Shown piece by piece: positions 1 through 10,893 of a stretch of 64,000 bases of DNA; position 1 is the first letter of the stretch; the number at the start of each line of letters is the position of its first letter. This DNA comes from Pectinophora gossypiella. Lineage: Eukaryota > Arthropoda > Insecta > Lepidoptera > Gelechiidae. Location: contig NC_065408.1 of the NCBI RefSeq assembly GCF_024362695.1, positions 10,354,001-10,418,000 on the forward strand, given 5' to 3'. Both the position numbers and the translations under genes were made by a program. The notes beneath the pieces were generated by a model. The model was not told the origin of the DNA, ran no database searches, and saw nothing but the letters and a program-made list of their open reading frames with translations.

Positions 1-726
1 TTACGAATATTATGGGCAGCTTTTACCTGTTCCGTGACGCCAACATAATCGATAACAATCTATCTGGCTTGTAGATTTTTCGGTTGGAAATAATCTGATT
101 TAGTATGAATGGGCGGTATTTACGATGAATACATTTCGGGTTCGTTTTAATAAATTATTGTCCAAATAAAATCATGTAAAACCCACTTATGAATTTGTCG
201 CTTAGATATTGAGATACAAAAAATACATTTGAGAATCTGTTACACTTACATATTTTCAACGGGGATTTTGAATAAGTCCCAAGGGTAGCTAGTCCCCAAA
301 ACTATAACTGAGTATTATTACTCACAAACAAAACAAAACAACATCTCCACACTACTACTACAATGTATATACTAGCAATGTGACAAAGGGGAGTTAATAC
401 AGGCCAACATAGTAACCAGGTGTAATTTGACGAAGGGATCTGTTTGCACAGACATGCCACCACACCATATTGTAAGTACTTGTAAAATCGTTTGTGGGAA
501 CCGTGTCCTGAACAGTCCAGGTGACGTGATGACCCCAACGAAACGACCTGTCAGTCAAAGCGTTGATATTAGACCGTTTATACGACCTGTTACGACGTAC
601 CTATTGACTAAATCTCATTTCAGGTACGACTACGTTCTAAAACTCTTTCTTGAGTAATAAATATCTAAGTAGGTTATTTTGGAAGTACTTACCTAACGTT
701 TGGCATGTTGGATATTATTTTTTTTA
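1..726. other. intergenic, no gene recognised
   Basis: AT-rich sequence. Short open frames exist on both strands (for example around 302-657) but overlap each other and resemble no protein I know. I see no splice-flanked coding segment. Confidence 0.5.
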
Positions 727-850
727 CCAATAAGACTACTGGCTACTGACTACTGGGACTGGCCGGAATACGCACAGGACCGCGAAAAATGGAAAGAGGA
801 AGGGGAGGCCTTTACCCAGCAGTGGAATCTTGTAGGCTAGATTAGATTAT
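727..850 (+). mobile_element. LINE 3' end, C-terminal ORF fragment
   Basis: From about 765 to the TAG at 838-840 one frame reads as the C-terminus of a non-LTR retrotransposon polyprotein: a block with DREKWKEEGEAF followed by QQW and a short tail to the stop. The same WxxxGEAxxQQW ending recurs at 49321-49420. The piece is strongly 5'-truncated; the left boundary near the T-run at 719-724 is approximate. The clade is not determined. Confidence 0.6.
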
Positions 851-887
851 ATTAGAAGACTATTTAGGAGTGAGGAGTGAGTGGGTG

Positions 888-1124
888 AGGAGCTCGGTGG
901 CGCAGCGGTAAACGCGCTCGGTCTGTGATTTCATCTCGAGCTTCTCCGTGTTTCGGAATGCACGCTTAAGCCGTTGGTCCCGGTTGCATTAGCAGTCGTT
1001 AATAACCACCAATCCGCACTGGGCCCGCGTGGTGGCTTAAGGCCCGATCTCCCTATCCATCCATAGGGAAGGCCCGTGCCCCTGCAGTGGGGACGTTAAT
1101 GGGCTGGTGATGATGATGATGATG
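888..1124 (+). mobile_element. SINE-A copy 1 (internally deleted)
   Basis: tRNA-like head with box A TGGCGCAGCGG, then the Lepidoptera-type core around 945-985, the ATTAGCAGTCGTTAATAACC block, and a 3' end with CAGTGGGGACGTTAATGGGCTG and a TGATGA tail. Compared with the copies at 10606 and 11334 it lacks the 5S-like segment between the head and the TCATCTCGAGC junction. The family name is mine; it is defined by the four copies in this window. Confidence 0.88.
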
Positions 1125-1744
1125 AGAAAACTATTTTAGTATTTCAGTCAATATACAAATATTAATAAGGTACCCACTGTTGAGCATAAGCCTTGCTCCT
1201 TTTTCATATACCTTTAAGCAGGATACTTTCTCTATTTCCATCCAAGTGTCCATCTTATTGGGCTATCTTTAGGAGGTCTATTTCAAACAATATCACGCTA
1301 CATTATGAAACGCTTGTAGCAAGTGAAATAATATTTGTATGGGACCTGACCGTTGTCCCAGTTGACACGACAGGAGGGCACCGACCGACCTTTCCCAAAG
1401 GCGATAATGTACAGAAAACGGAGACAGTAAACGATAAACGTTTTTCTTCATCTTTGTATAAAAACTTCGGCGTTCTTCGCTCAATATTATTGTTCCAAGC
1501 TATTTTTCAAATGCAATAAACAACCCTCGAGGACAATTTACAAAATGCTGAATAATTTGTGTATTTTCAATTACTTACCTACGTGTAAATATATATTTTA
1601 ATATCATTTATAAGTACATAAGTAAAAATAAGAAACGAATTCCATTTGTTACCCATTGGGACGAAAATAAACAAATACTTCAATAAGTATTTAGTATTTG
1701 TTTTTTCGTCTCAACTCAACACATAAACTACTACTCCTCCGCTA

Positions 1745-3039
1745 CGAGGGGAGGTCAAAAAGTTCGCGGAATGAGGGGGAAGGGGGTCGAAATTAAACAC
1801 GAAACTATTTTTCCTTTTCAATATATTCTCCCTTAACCTTAACACATTTTCCGGATCTATCAAATAATTTGTTTATTCCATCATAAAAAAAAGATTTCTC
1901 TTTGCTGTCAAAATAGGCCGAAATTGCAGACTTGACTTCTTCATCATCGCCAAATTTTCGTCCACGCAGTTCCTTTTTCATTTTTGGGAACAAATAATAA
2001 TCGCTGGGGGCCAAGTCTGGACTGTAAGGCGGGTGGTTTAATTTTTCGAACCCGCATCGGTGAATGGCAGCCGTCGCAACATGGCACGTGTGGACGGGTG
2101 CGTTGTCGTGCAAAAGGAGCACACCTCTTGACAGCTTTCCTCTTCTTTTTTCCTTGATAGCCTCTTTCAATCTATCCAGTAAAGAAGCGTAGTAATGTCC
2201 CGTTATAGTCACACCACGATCTTTATAATCAATCAGCAAAATACCTTCTGTATCCCAAAAAATAGTGGCCATGATCTTTCCGGCCGATTGTGACACCTTA
2301 AACTTCTTTGGAGGAGGTGTGCCTTTTTTATGCCACTGCATCGACTCTTGCTTCGACTCAGGTTCATAGTGGTGAACCCAGGTTTCATCTCCAGTAACAA
2401 TCCGGGCCATAACTTCTTCCTTATTCTCTCCACAGAGCTCTAAAAACTGGCGAGAACACTCGACAAGCTCGCTTTTTTGAAGTGGCGTGAGCATTCTTGG
2501 AACCCATCTTGCGCTGACCTTAGTCATCCCAAGATGTTGATGTAGGATATTTAAAATACTTGTTTCGGATACACCGACCATTGCTGCAAGCTGCTTCTTC
2601 TTCAAGCGGGTATCTTCTAATACAAGTTTCTCTACTTTTTCGATGATTTCCGGTGTGGTGGCCTCAATGGGCCGTCCGGAGCGGGGGTCATCTTCAATCG
2701 ACTCTCTTCCTTGCTTGAAAAGACTATGCCACTTGTAAACCATGGTTTTACCAGGGGCAGAGTCCGCGTAAACTGCTAACAGCTCTTGAAAAATCGTCTG
2801 AGCGGATTTTCCTTGCTTGGTGAGGAACTTAATGACGGCGCGGTGTTCAATTTTCTCCATATTCGCTGAGTTCTTCCCGATTCACTTGTTTGCTGGTCGA
2901 TAGTTCAAACGTTAATGACCCGATTTGCTTCAAACTTGGTACATATACTGTTAATGAGGTGTGCAACTAGCGGCTACCTGTACGAGCAAACCAACTCCGT
3001 CCAACCCCTCCATTCCGCGAACTTTTTGACCTCCCCTCG
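1745..3039 (-). mobile_element. intact mariner transposon (Tc1/mariner)
   Basis: A 1295-bp element bounded by 29-bp perfect terminal inverted repeats (1745-1773 and 3011-3039) that start CGAGGGGAGGTC. It is flanked by TA dinucleotides at 1743-1744 and 3040-3041, the target-site duplication expected of mariner. It carries one uninterrupted transposase gene on the minus strand. The size and structure are those of a complete element of the family (about 1.3 kb). Confidence 0.97.
1805..2860 (-). CDS. mariner transposase, DD34D
   Basis: This 351-residue protein catalyses cut-and-paste transposition in the nucleus by binding the terminal repeats. In order: an N-terminal paired-like DNA-binding region with two helix-turn-helices (about 5-50 and 84-110) joined by a GRP linker (62-64); the mariner signature WVPRMLT at 119-125; and the catalytic triad Asp158 (TGDETW), Asp252 (HDNAPVH) and Asp287 (YSPDLAPSDYYLF). 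The last two are separated by 34 residues, which defines DD34D mariner. The length matches the usual 340-350 residues. There is no frameshift or premature stop, so the copy looks recent and may be functional. The ATG is directly preceded by an untranslated region that runs to the right terminal repeat. Confidence 0.96.
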   Translation of the reverse strand: MEKIEHRAVIKFLTKQGKSAQTIFQELLAVYADSAPGKTMVYKWHSLFKQGRESIEDDPRSGRPIEATTPEIIEKVEKLVLEDTRLKKKQLAAMVGVSETSILNILHQHLGMTKVSARWVPRMLTPLQKSELVECSRQFLELCGENKEEVMARIVTGDETWVHHYEPESKQESMQWHKKGTPPPKKFKVSQSAGKIMATIFWDTEGILLIDYKDRGVTITGHYYASLLDRLKEAIKEKRRGKLSRGVLLLHDNAPVHTCHVATAAIHRCGFEKLNHPPYSPDLAPSDYYLFPKMKKELRGRKFGDDEEVKSAISAYFDSKEKSFFYDGINKLFDRSGKCVKVKGEYIEKEK

Positions 3040-3041
3040 TA

Positions 3042-4499
3042 TCTCCAATCAATACTGTATGTTTACCTCAAACAAACATATCTGACAAATCTAAAAACAA
3101 CACCAGTCTCACAACAGGGCATAATATCCATTCGGGCAAAATAATACCGTGTGTGTATCAATAAACGTGAAATTGTACCCGGCCCATATCTACTTATGCT
3201 CTAGACCATCTTTTATTCAACGGAGCGCTACGAATGAATCGCTAGCTAAAATCTAACAAATACCGTCCGCTTCTTCATGGATTATTTGCTTATACTAGAA
3301 GCCGATATGTATAGCATGAAAACATGTCCACCTTTTCTTGAACGAAACTTACAATAAGACTACTTGAACTTCACTTGTTCGTATCCGAATTTTCCATCTT
3401 CAATCTCAACAACTTTCCCGATGAGATTGTTCGAATGACGTGAGAATTTTCCTACAGAATTGTTTTTGGGGAACAAGTTGCGTAGACAGGTAAGTGCCTA
3501 TGTAATCGCGATCAACTCGAGTAAGAGCTGTTTACGAAGAACAAATTGCTAAACAAACAAAGGAAGTGTTTTAAGGAGTAATGAGATAATTGTAAACGTA
3601 AACATAACAAAAGGCGGGCGTGTAATGACCGGTCCCGCGCAGTACAACACGCCTACCCTTATCGACTTGCAGCGGCTGCCGCGGTCAGCGTGTGACCCAG
3701 TAAGGTAGCTTCACAAACATAATTTACAAGTAAAGAACCCAGTAACTGTTATTATACCTGCACCAGCAAATTAGTTTCAAGAAACGCTCACACGTTTCAA
3801 CGCGCAATGCTGCAGAGAAATTATATTTCGTAGCTCCCAACTGCAAAATAAGTGCAAAATAACAACGCTTTTCACTTCACGGTACGCGAGTTCGGTGCAA
3901 TTTAAGCTTCCATAATAGAAACGTTTGAGAATTCTTTTAGAAGTTAAGATCGGCCTTTGAGGAGTATTGCATTAAAATTATTTGAAGAGGAAATACCCAA
4001 GTTGGAGCGGCGGCAGTAATGAAAAGTGAAGATACTTCAATGAAATTATTTTTCAGTTATTCGAGGTGTAGGCAAGACAGAAAATCAGTAGCGGCCCCGG
4101 GCTATTTGTTCGCTCCAATACGCTACACTGAGTTTGGTGGAAGCGTTATTTATTTAGGATCGTACTCTGTAGTCGCCCACAACAGGTCGCAGATCGTTTT
4201 AGCTCAATATCTATACTCACACCTACTGATACTATAAAAGCAGTGATAGTAAATGTATGTGTCAATAAGCACTGAGTGCTATTCTAAAGCTTATCAAATA
4301 TCCACAAATAGGTAGGTAGTACAAAAAGGTTGCGTAACGGAATCAAGTTTAGTGGCACGATAAAAGCTCTGTACAGGATAACCATTGTCAATCAGTACAA
4401 TTACAGGAACATGTGTCAATGTAGTAGGTATTTTGGACATAGAAACTATTTCTGCTAACGTGTTCTTAAGAACTGTTACTGAAACCTTTGCTGTACATT
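3042..4499. other. intergenic, no gene recognised
   Basis: No supported gene. The stretch 3600-3710 is more GC-rich than its surroundings and could be regulatory. The open frame at 4019-4237 has no recognisable domain or splice context. Confidence 0.5.
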
Positions 4500-4500
4500 A

Positions 4501-4794
4501 TCATCATCATCACCAGCCCATTATCGTCCCCACTGCTGGGGCACGGGCCTTCCCTATGGATGGATAGGGAGATCGGGCCTTAAACCACCACGCGGGCCCA
4601 GTGCGGGTTGGTGGTTATTAACGACTGCTAATGCAGCCGGGACCAACGGCTTAACGTGCCTTCCGAAGCACGGAGGAGTTCGAGATGAAAACTTTTTTTT
4701 TGTGGTCACCCATCCTATGACCGGCCTTTGCGAAAGTTGTTTAACTTCAACAATCGCAGACCAAGCGCGTAAACCGCTGCGCCACCGAACTCCT
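4501..4794 (-). mobile_element. SINE-A copy 2 (full-length type)
   Basis: Reverse-strand copy. Read on the minus strand it gives the tRNA-like head (box A near 4775-4790), the 5S-like segment (GTTAAACAACTT, then GGTCATAGGATGGGTGACC at 4708-4726), an A-run, the shared core (about 4640-4680), the GTTAATAACC block and the CAGTGGGGACG/GGGCTG end with a TGATGATGATGA tail at 4501-4512. Short frames here encoding VTHPMTGL are only the SINE read backwards. Confidence 0.9.
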
Positions 4795-6325
4795 CATTAT
4801 ACTGACAACTTTTCCACGAAGATCAAACTTTTAGACAAAATTGCAAGGCTACAACCCAGGCTCATATACGGGTCTTCCGAAGTCATGTTATAAGTCGTTA
4901 TACTATAACATATCTAATAGAATTCCTTATATATTGCGATATTAATCGAAATAATAACCCCCACAGGCTTCGAATCAAAACTTTGATGAGAGCGACGAGA
5001 AGCGAATCGTACTAACGGAATGCTGGGAGAGCTTCCAATGTTGAAATTTAGATATTAATGAAACTTATAGGTAGAGTTTATATAACATGGTAGTTGTATT
5101 ATATTTAATTATTAAAATGACATGAAACGAATACGCCTTTTTTAAACCAAAAACCTGCAGAGAAAAACACGCCATTCGAAAAAGAATTGTAATAAAAATA
5201 AATTAAGACAAGAAGTCGGGCGGGGGATAGAATTATGTATTCCGAGTTCTTGGGAACAATAGTCAGACCGCAACTCTCACAAGGACTTACTGTACTATTT
5301 TATGTCTCCCTCGCACTCATGACTGTTAGATAACGCCGTTGGGTTTGCTTCCGAAACACCCTGAAAAGGCAAGGCGTTTCGATAGTAACTGTCTGCCTGA
5401 AAACGTGACGCATTTATTGCGCTAATAAGTTCTCCAATTTCAGTTTCTGATTCCTCGAAGGTTGTCTTGGTAGCGGAGCTATTATAAGAAATATATTTTA
5501 GGAATATATCCAGGTTTTAAAGCGTTTAAACCCGAACGTAATAAGATTAGCATGAAATTTTCTAAATTAAAACACTTACCCCTTGGCAATGAGAATCTTT
5601 GTGAACAATAAATATCATGGAGATGAAGGTAAACATGTCTGTCTGTCCCGCAACAAATAATTTGAGATGGTACATAACTAAAAGTCTAATTTCTATTGCG
5701 AACCATATAAAATGGAGTATATAATATATATTTATAAATGCTAACATCGAGAAAACGAACGAAAACATGTAACCCCTTTACGCTCCAATAACATTGAACT
5801 ATTTTTATTGCATTTAATGTGAGATTGTAGACAAAAGCCATCTTTTCTTTGGCCGCATTACATGTCAGATAACCAAAAATACCTTGTCGAATAAGGGTTG
5901 ATATCCAGTTCGGTCGTGCAGTCAAGTGGCAGAGTTATTTAAATGGCAAGGACGTGAAACTTTGCTTTTGCCTTGACCACAAACATAGGTCAGGTATGCC
6001 ATCTCCCCTTGACAACTGTCAGGAAAGCGAAACAACTTTTAATGTATTTTCCCAAGTAGGAAGGTTATTCTGCATAATTAAGCAAGTAGGTCAAAAAGGT
6101 AAACACAAATTGAAATGGATACTTTGGTAATGTAATTCAGGAATAGGGCTGTAGTCCAGTTTTTAGCAATACTTTTTAACAAAGGGATGAAGGATCAATT
6201 AAAGTTGAAAATAACCCAATTCAAGGTAGCTAATAGTAGCTTATAACCAAGTGAAAGCTAAGCAAAATAAAATAAATACAACGCCCAATTAGGTTGACAT
6301 TTCTTTAAAGGGTCCTTGGATAAAA
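4795..6325. other. intergenic, no gene recognised
   Basis: AT-rich, with no supported coding exon. Overlapping frames at 5562-5925 (minus) contain hydrophobic stretches but neither a Kozak-like start nor a known family. Confidence 0.45.
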
Positions 6326-6450
6326 GCTCCACCAACCCGCATTGGAGCAGCGTGGTGAAATATGCTCCATACCCCCTCCGGTTGATTGAGGGGAGGCCTG
6401 TGCCCAGTAGTGGGACGTATATAGGCTGTTTATGTTATGTTACGTATGGA
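6326..6450 (+). mobile_element. LINE 3' end fragment
   Basis: The block GGAGCAGCGTGGTGAAATAT, a GGTTGATTGAGGGGAGGCCT stretch and the terminal CCCAGTAGTGGGACGTATAT with AGGCTGTTTATGTTATGTTA is a common lepidopteran non-LTR 3' terminus. Degraded relatives of the same end occur at 52073-52132 and 52849-52898. 5'-truncated. Confidence 0.6.
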
Positions 6451-7630
6451 TAAAAGCAAAAAACATCGTGTTTATTTTCCTTTCAAAATTTTTCAAGCGA
6501 CAAAATCTCTGAAAATTTTGTAAATATAAGGACAGTAGAACCGAACCATCACGAATTTTGAAGTCGTTAGAAATTTCGTATCATACGAATAATATATTTG
6601 AAACGTTAAAGCCAGAATGAAAATATCAGGTGCAACATGTTAAAACTCACAAAGGTACCTAAGGAGAATCACCCTAAAAGACTTTGTGGTACTTATGAAG
6701 AACGATGACGAAGCGAAAATTAGAGTTGTGTTTATTTTGAAGACTGCTCAGAACGCATTTTGCAAAGTCAACGTGTCCCAGTTCAATGCGCTTTGAAGAC
6801 TCGAAACCGTCTGAGCGTTAATAGTTCGACCTCTTTGAAGGTAAGAGACGATGTAAAAGGAAGAAAAAACAGGGAAAGTGTTTACGCCGTTTGAGACGAA
6901 CACAAACAAAATGTATTTGCATGCAAGTACACGATAACACAGCTACTCAATGATTCAACCTTAAATCATAAATCACGCTGAAATGGAGCGAAAGCACTGT
7001 GTCTGCGGTTGGAGCATACAAATATTTAATATTGTTAAATATTCGTACGTGTCACGTTCGCACTTGTCACCTAGCTGAATCCCGATTTGGTTACATATTT
7101 CTAGGCATTTATCCCTTAAATTACTGTCAGCTCATTACCTTAAAATAAAAAAGGTTCAGTAAGTACATATCTATTACGTTTACACAAGACGATGAGAGTA
7201 ACGGTTTTGAACCTTTGAATGAAAATCTCAGAGCTTTATACTTACCTAAAAAAGAGATAGACACACAACAGTCCACTGCCAACCCACTTAGTTTGCGGCG
7301 AAGCGTTTGGCACCATAACTTGATTATTGGGAAAATTTACGCGAAATTCGCTGGTATGGAACTACGCGTTTACCACTGCTATACAGACATTGCGAACATT
7401 GTACAAGAGAGACTAGAATGGAACGTACCTTTTAACAATAATAACGCTTCGAAAAAAAAATATAGATAATATTTCCTGAAATCCGAGCTTGTTCTGATTG
7501 AAGAGGTCGCTTTGAAATGGGTCAAGAATCTACGGTTGACAGATTCGAAAGGTACGCAGCGTAGAGAGTTTGTCTTTTTTCGATGCGAAGCATCCAATAA
7601 ATAGTTTGATGATATATATTTGGGTATTTA
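6451..7630. other. intergenic, no gene recognised
   Basis: No supported gene. The frames at 7215-7597 overlap on opposite strands and look like chance open frames. Confidence 0.45.
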
Positions 7631-7631
7631 A

Positions 7632-7775
7632 TCATCATCTCGCTAGCGCTATCCCATTTTTCACGAGGTCCGCTTACCTAACCTCAAGATTTAACAGGCC
7701 CGGTAGGTATTTAATGGAAGTGACTGCCAGTCTGACCTTCTAACCCGCGAAGGGAAACCACGAAGTACAATTATT
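7632..7775 (-). mobile_element. SINE-C 3' half (minus)
   Basis: Reverse copy of the 3' half of the tRNA-headed SINE whose head is at 9726. On the minus strand it reads TTCGCGGGTTAGAAGG, AATCTTGAGGTTAGGTAAG and GCGGACCTCGTGAAAAATGG, ending in a GATGATGAT tail near 7632. The uninterrupted GAGGTTAGGTAAGCGGACC at about 7668-7686 is the pre-insertion state of the site that is interrupted at 9903-10164. Confidence 0.75.
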
Positions 7776-9725
7776 TGGGTAAGAAGAAGGGAAAATCAAG
7801 ATCAACTTGCGGCTTCCATGTAAAACAGAGTCTCCTGTTCACAAGGCTCCCAATTTGGAGTTTGTAACAAGGTAAGCCTTGCAACAATCGAAACGCTGTT
7901 TACTTAACTTCCACCACTTCCATCTAACTGTATTCACGAAATTTCGCTTACAGTTTTGCAGAAACAACCGTGTACAATTTAATTCATGTTATAACTCCAA
8001 ACGAACGTGTTTTGTGAACTTCCGTTTTTGAAAATGGCTTTACAATAACTCCCTACTCATAATGTAGGCATGAGTATAACATAATGAAAGAAGAGTGATA
8101 GAGTGCTGTAGATTTGCCTCGGGTGGTATTCTTTATTCTTTACACTATATCACTATATGAAATTACCTATTTAACATACTTTAATGTCAATTCTGGTGAC
8201 ATCGTTATAATCGACATATCTCTCTTTGCCCCTACGCCCCCGACCCATTTACGAAACAACAATCTATTATATACCTATGTACTTGTTCAAATTGTTTAAA
8301 ACAATTTTTGAAAATGGATATGAAGTGAAATTTCGGAAATAAGTCACAGCAGGAGCTTTAAATTGTGAGGGTAGGAAGCTGCAAATGACAGCTTTAGCGA
8401 TGCAGGGTGTAAATCTTCTATGAAGCTTAACTCGTAACTTCCTATCGTACCTAATACCAACATTCAAAGGTAAAATTTTGTACACAGGCTGTTCAAAATT
8501 TTGCAAAATAAGTTATTTAAGTTTATACGTGTATACTGTACACATGTATAATCTTAAATCGAATTAATAAACTTGAATTAATTTTAAGTACATTAATATC
8601 AGTTTCGTAATTGAGAACTTCTTTATGTCATTTAGCTATAAATTAATGTGTAAAACACGTCTATCTTCTATGCTCTATCATATCAGTCTAATATAAGTAT
8701 AATATCAATAAATTAATTCCATTGCAAAACTTAAAAGCTAATTTCAAACCGTGGCTATGGGAACCTCTGCAAGAAATGCAGACAATAATTTATTAATGTC
8801 GTTAAGTAGTTTTATAGCTTCTTGCGATATTTCTTTTCAAGAGTCTACCTGTCTAGTTTATAGGTTAAACCTAGCTAAACGTTACTGCTTCAGCTACACT
8901 AGTTACAGTTTAGTTAAGAAAAACTGCACTTTGCAATTATTGTAGTCATGGCGACCCTTGCGCTGGTTTGCTCGGAAAATAATAAAAAGTTAGTCCACTG
9001 CATGTTGCAACTCCAGAAGATAGCTAATTAGATAACTGCGCAGATAAAACTATCTCTCCTCCGGAACTTTCCTAGTTAAACTCTACAATTCACTGGCTAT
9101 TTCAGTACTATTTCCTTTTACAAATTTCATCCTCTATTTGACTTGAAAGTTTGAGTTTTAGATACTTAATTATTTAATACCTTATTAATACTTCTCGGAA
9201 ATGTCGAACAAACTTGGTAGGCATCGATCGAAGTAAGAAAAGACTTATGTCCAAGTGAAACTGAAATCACACGCCGATTTTTAAACACTGCGCAAGAGCG
9301 CAGACTTAAGTGAATATGCTTAAAGATATGATATGCTTTTAAGGTCATAAACACGTATGCACTTATAAAAATTGACATACCTAACTTATGACGTTTTATG
9401 CGTTCCGTTACTGATACCACGTCTTGTTAAATAGTTTGAGAAATAAAAAATATTTAGAGATAAGTAAACGGTATATAACACTAATTTCGATATGGAATTT
9501 TAACTACAATGCAAGCATTTTTGCAGCGGAGGATATAGGAAGTCCTTGGCAAGGCAAACTCTGGTACTGGTAAGTGGTAACGCTGCGCTGCGTTGGGCAA
9601 ACTGCCTGGAGCCATACACACAAATAAAGCACCTCTGATGGTACTTTACAACGCACCAGCTGCCAAAACCATACGGACTATATTATATTTTTTATTTTAC
9701 ATACACTTATATTTAGTACTTAAGA
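7776..9725. other. intergenic, no gene recognised
   Basis: About 2 kb of AT-rich DNA. Short frames at 8114, 8267, 8751 and 9166 have no recognisable domain, and no exon chain could be built. Confidence 0.45.
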
Positions 9726-10205
9726 GCCGTGGTAACTCAGTTAGAATAACGCTAGGGTAACGCTTGACTCTCACTGTGAAGTTGCAAGTTCGAATCCACA
9801 CACGGAGCTAAAACAATGATTCTGAATTGTGCTGGTTTTCCCTTTACGGGTTGGAAGGTCAGACAGGTGGTCGCTTCTGTAAAAAAATAATGTCAAATCT
9901 TCAGGTTAGGTCACTTTGTGATCCCTGGTTTGGTTAGGACATTACAAACTGATCACATGATTGTCCAAAAGTAAGATGATCCGTGCTTCGGAAGGCACGT
10001 TAAGCCGTTGGTCCCCGTTACTACTTACCTACTGATGTAGGTAAGTAAGTAGTAGTCGTTACATGAGCCATGTCAGGGGCCTTTGGCGGCTCAATAATAA
10101 CCCTGACACCAAAGTTGATGAGGTTGGTAAGTCACCTCACAACCCACACGATAGAAGGTTAGGTAAGCGGACCATGTTAAAAAGGGGATAACACTGGGAA
10201 GATAA
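9726..10205 (+). mobile_element. SINE-C copy, interrupted by SINE-B
   Basis: The tRNA-derived head has box A-like GTGGTAACTCAGTTAG (9730-9745) and box B GTTCGAATCC (about 9789-9798). It is followed directly by the GGTTTTCCCTTTACGGGTTG body, so the usual middle part is missing. The body runs to the AGGTTAGGT at 9903-9911, is interrupted by another SINE, and resumes at 10165 with AAGCGGACCATGTTAAAAAG. The head also has a small internal duplication (AACGCTAGGGTAACGCT). Confidence 0.8.
9912..10155 (+). mobile_element. SINE-B copy, 5'-truncated, nested in SINE-C
   Basis: It begins at CACTTTGTGATCCC and so lacks the tRNA head. It contains the shared core GTGCTTCGGAAGGCACGTTA (9985-10004), the TACATGAGCCATGTCAGGGG block and the CACAACCCACACGATAGA 3' end. 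It is flanked by a perfect 9-bp duplication, AGGTTAGGT, at 9903-9911 and 10156-10164, which proves target-primed insertion into the older SINE-C. Confidence 0.9.
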
Positions 10206-10221
10206 TTCCCCCTAATCCTGC

Positions 10222-10516
10222 AGACACCTCCTTTTCTATTTTAAGTTATATCCATCATTTTCTTATACGCCGAAAAGGAAAGGGACGGATGATTGTCAAT
10301 TAATGAATAACTTGAGCGAATCAATAGGTATCTCGCTGGTATGCAACCCGTTTGACGTGTGCTGTCAACTTAATTCTGTCGGGTTGTTGGCCGATGTAAA
10401 TTTGTTAGAGGGTTATTTTAGATTTCTGCCTAACATGTGTTCAATGTGTTCCATAAATTTTATTACCCTTCCCTTTCTTTTTCAGCGGATAAGAAAATAT
10501 CAGGTATAACTTAAAA
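10222..10516. mobile_element. fold-back MITE, family with 38.35 kb copy
   Basis: The arms are about 50 bp. The left arm begins ATTTTAAGTTATATCC at 10239 and runs to AAAGGAAAGGGACGG. The right arm (about 10465-10516) is its imperfect inverse, ending GTATAACTTAAAAT. A related copy with the same arms is at 38345-38660 inside a Bora intron. The short open frame at 10303-10509 lies entirely within this element and is not a gene. Confidence 0.65.
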
Positions 10517-10605
10517 TGAAATTAGATGGTGTGTACAGGAATTAGTACCATTGTACCATCGTACCATTAGTACCATATTATATTTAGTACTTGTAGACAT
10601 AGTAT

Positions 10606-10893
10606 GAGGAGCTCGGTGGCGCAGCGGTAAACGCGCTCGGTCTGCGATTGTTGAAGTTAAGCAACTTTCGCAAAGGCCGGTCATAGGATGGGTGACCAAA
10701 AAAAAAATTTTTCATCTCGAGCTCCTCAGTGCTTCGGAAGGCACGTTAAGCCGTTGGTCCCGGCTGCATTAGCAGTCGTTAATAACCATCAATCCGCACT
10801 GGGCCCGCGTGATGGTTTAAGGCCCGATCTCCCTGTCCATCCATAAGGAAAGCTGCCCCAGCAGTGGGGACGTTAATGGGCTGATGATGATGA
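10606..10893 (+). mobile_element. SINE-A copy 3 (full-length)
   Basis: The cleanest copy. Box A TGGCGCAGCGG (10617-10627); 5S-like GAAGTTAAGCAAC and GGTCATAGGATGGGTGACC (10652-10697); A-rich spacer; TCATCTCGAGCTCC; core GTGCTTCGGAAGGCACGTTA (10729-10748); the GTTAATAACC block; 3' end CAGTGGGGACGTTAATGGGC with a TGATGATGAT tail. Confidence 0.93.

Noticed and set aside
4702..4893. Open frame encoding VTHPMTGLCESCLTS, also seen at 10511-10699 and 11295-11480 on the minus strand
   Set aside because: All three lie inside SINE-A and read the 5S-like segment backwards; not a protein family.
10652..10697. 5S rRNA gene fragment
   Set aside because: The match covers only about 45 bp inside repeated SINE copies, so it is a captured segment and not an rRNA gene.
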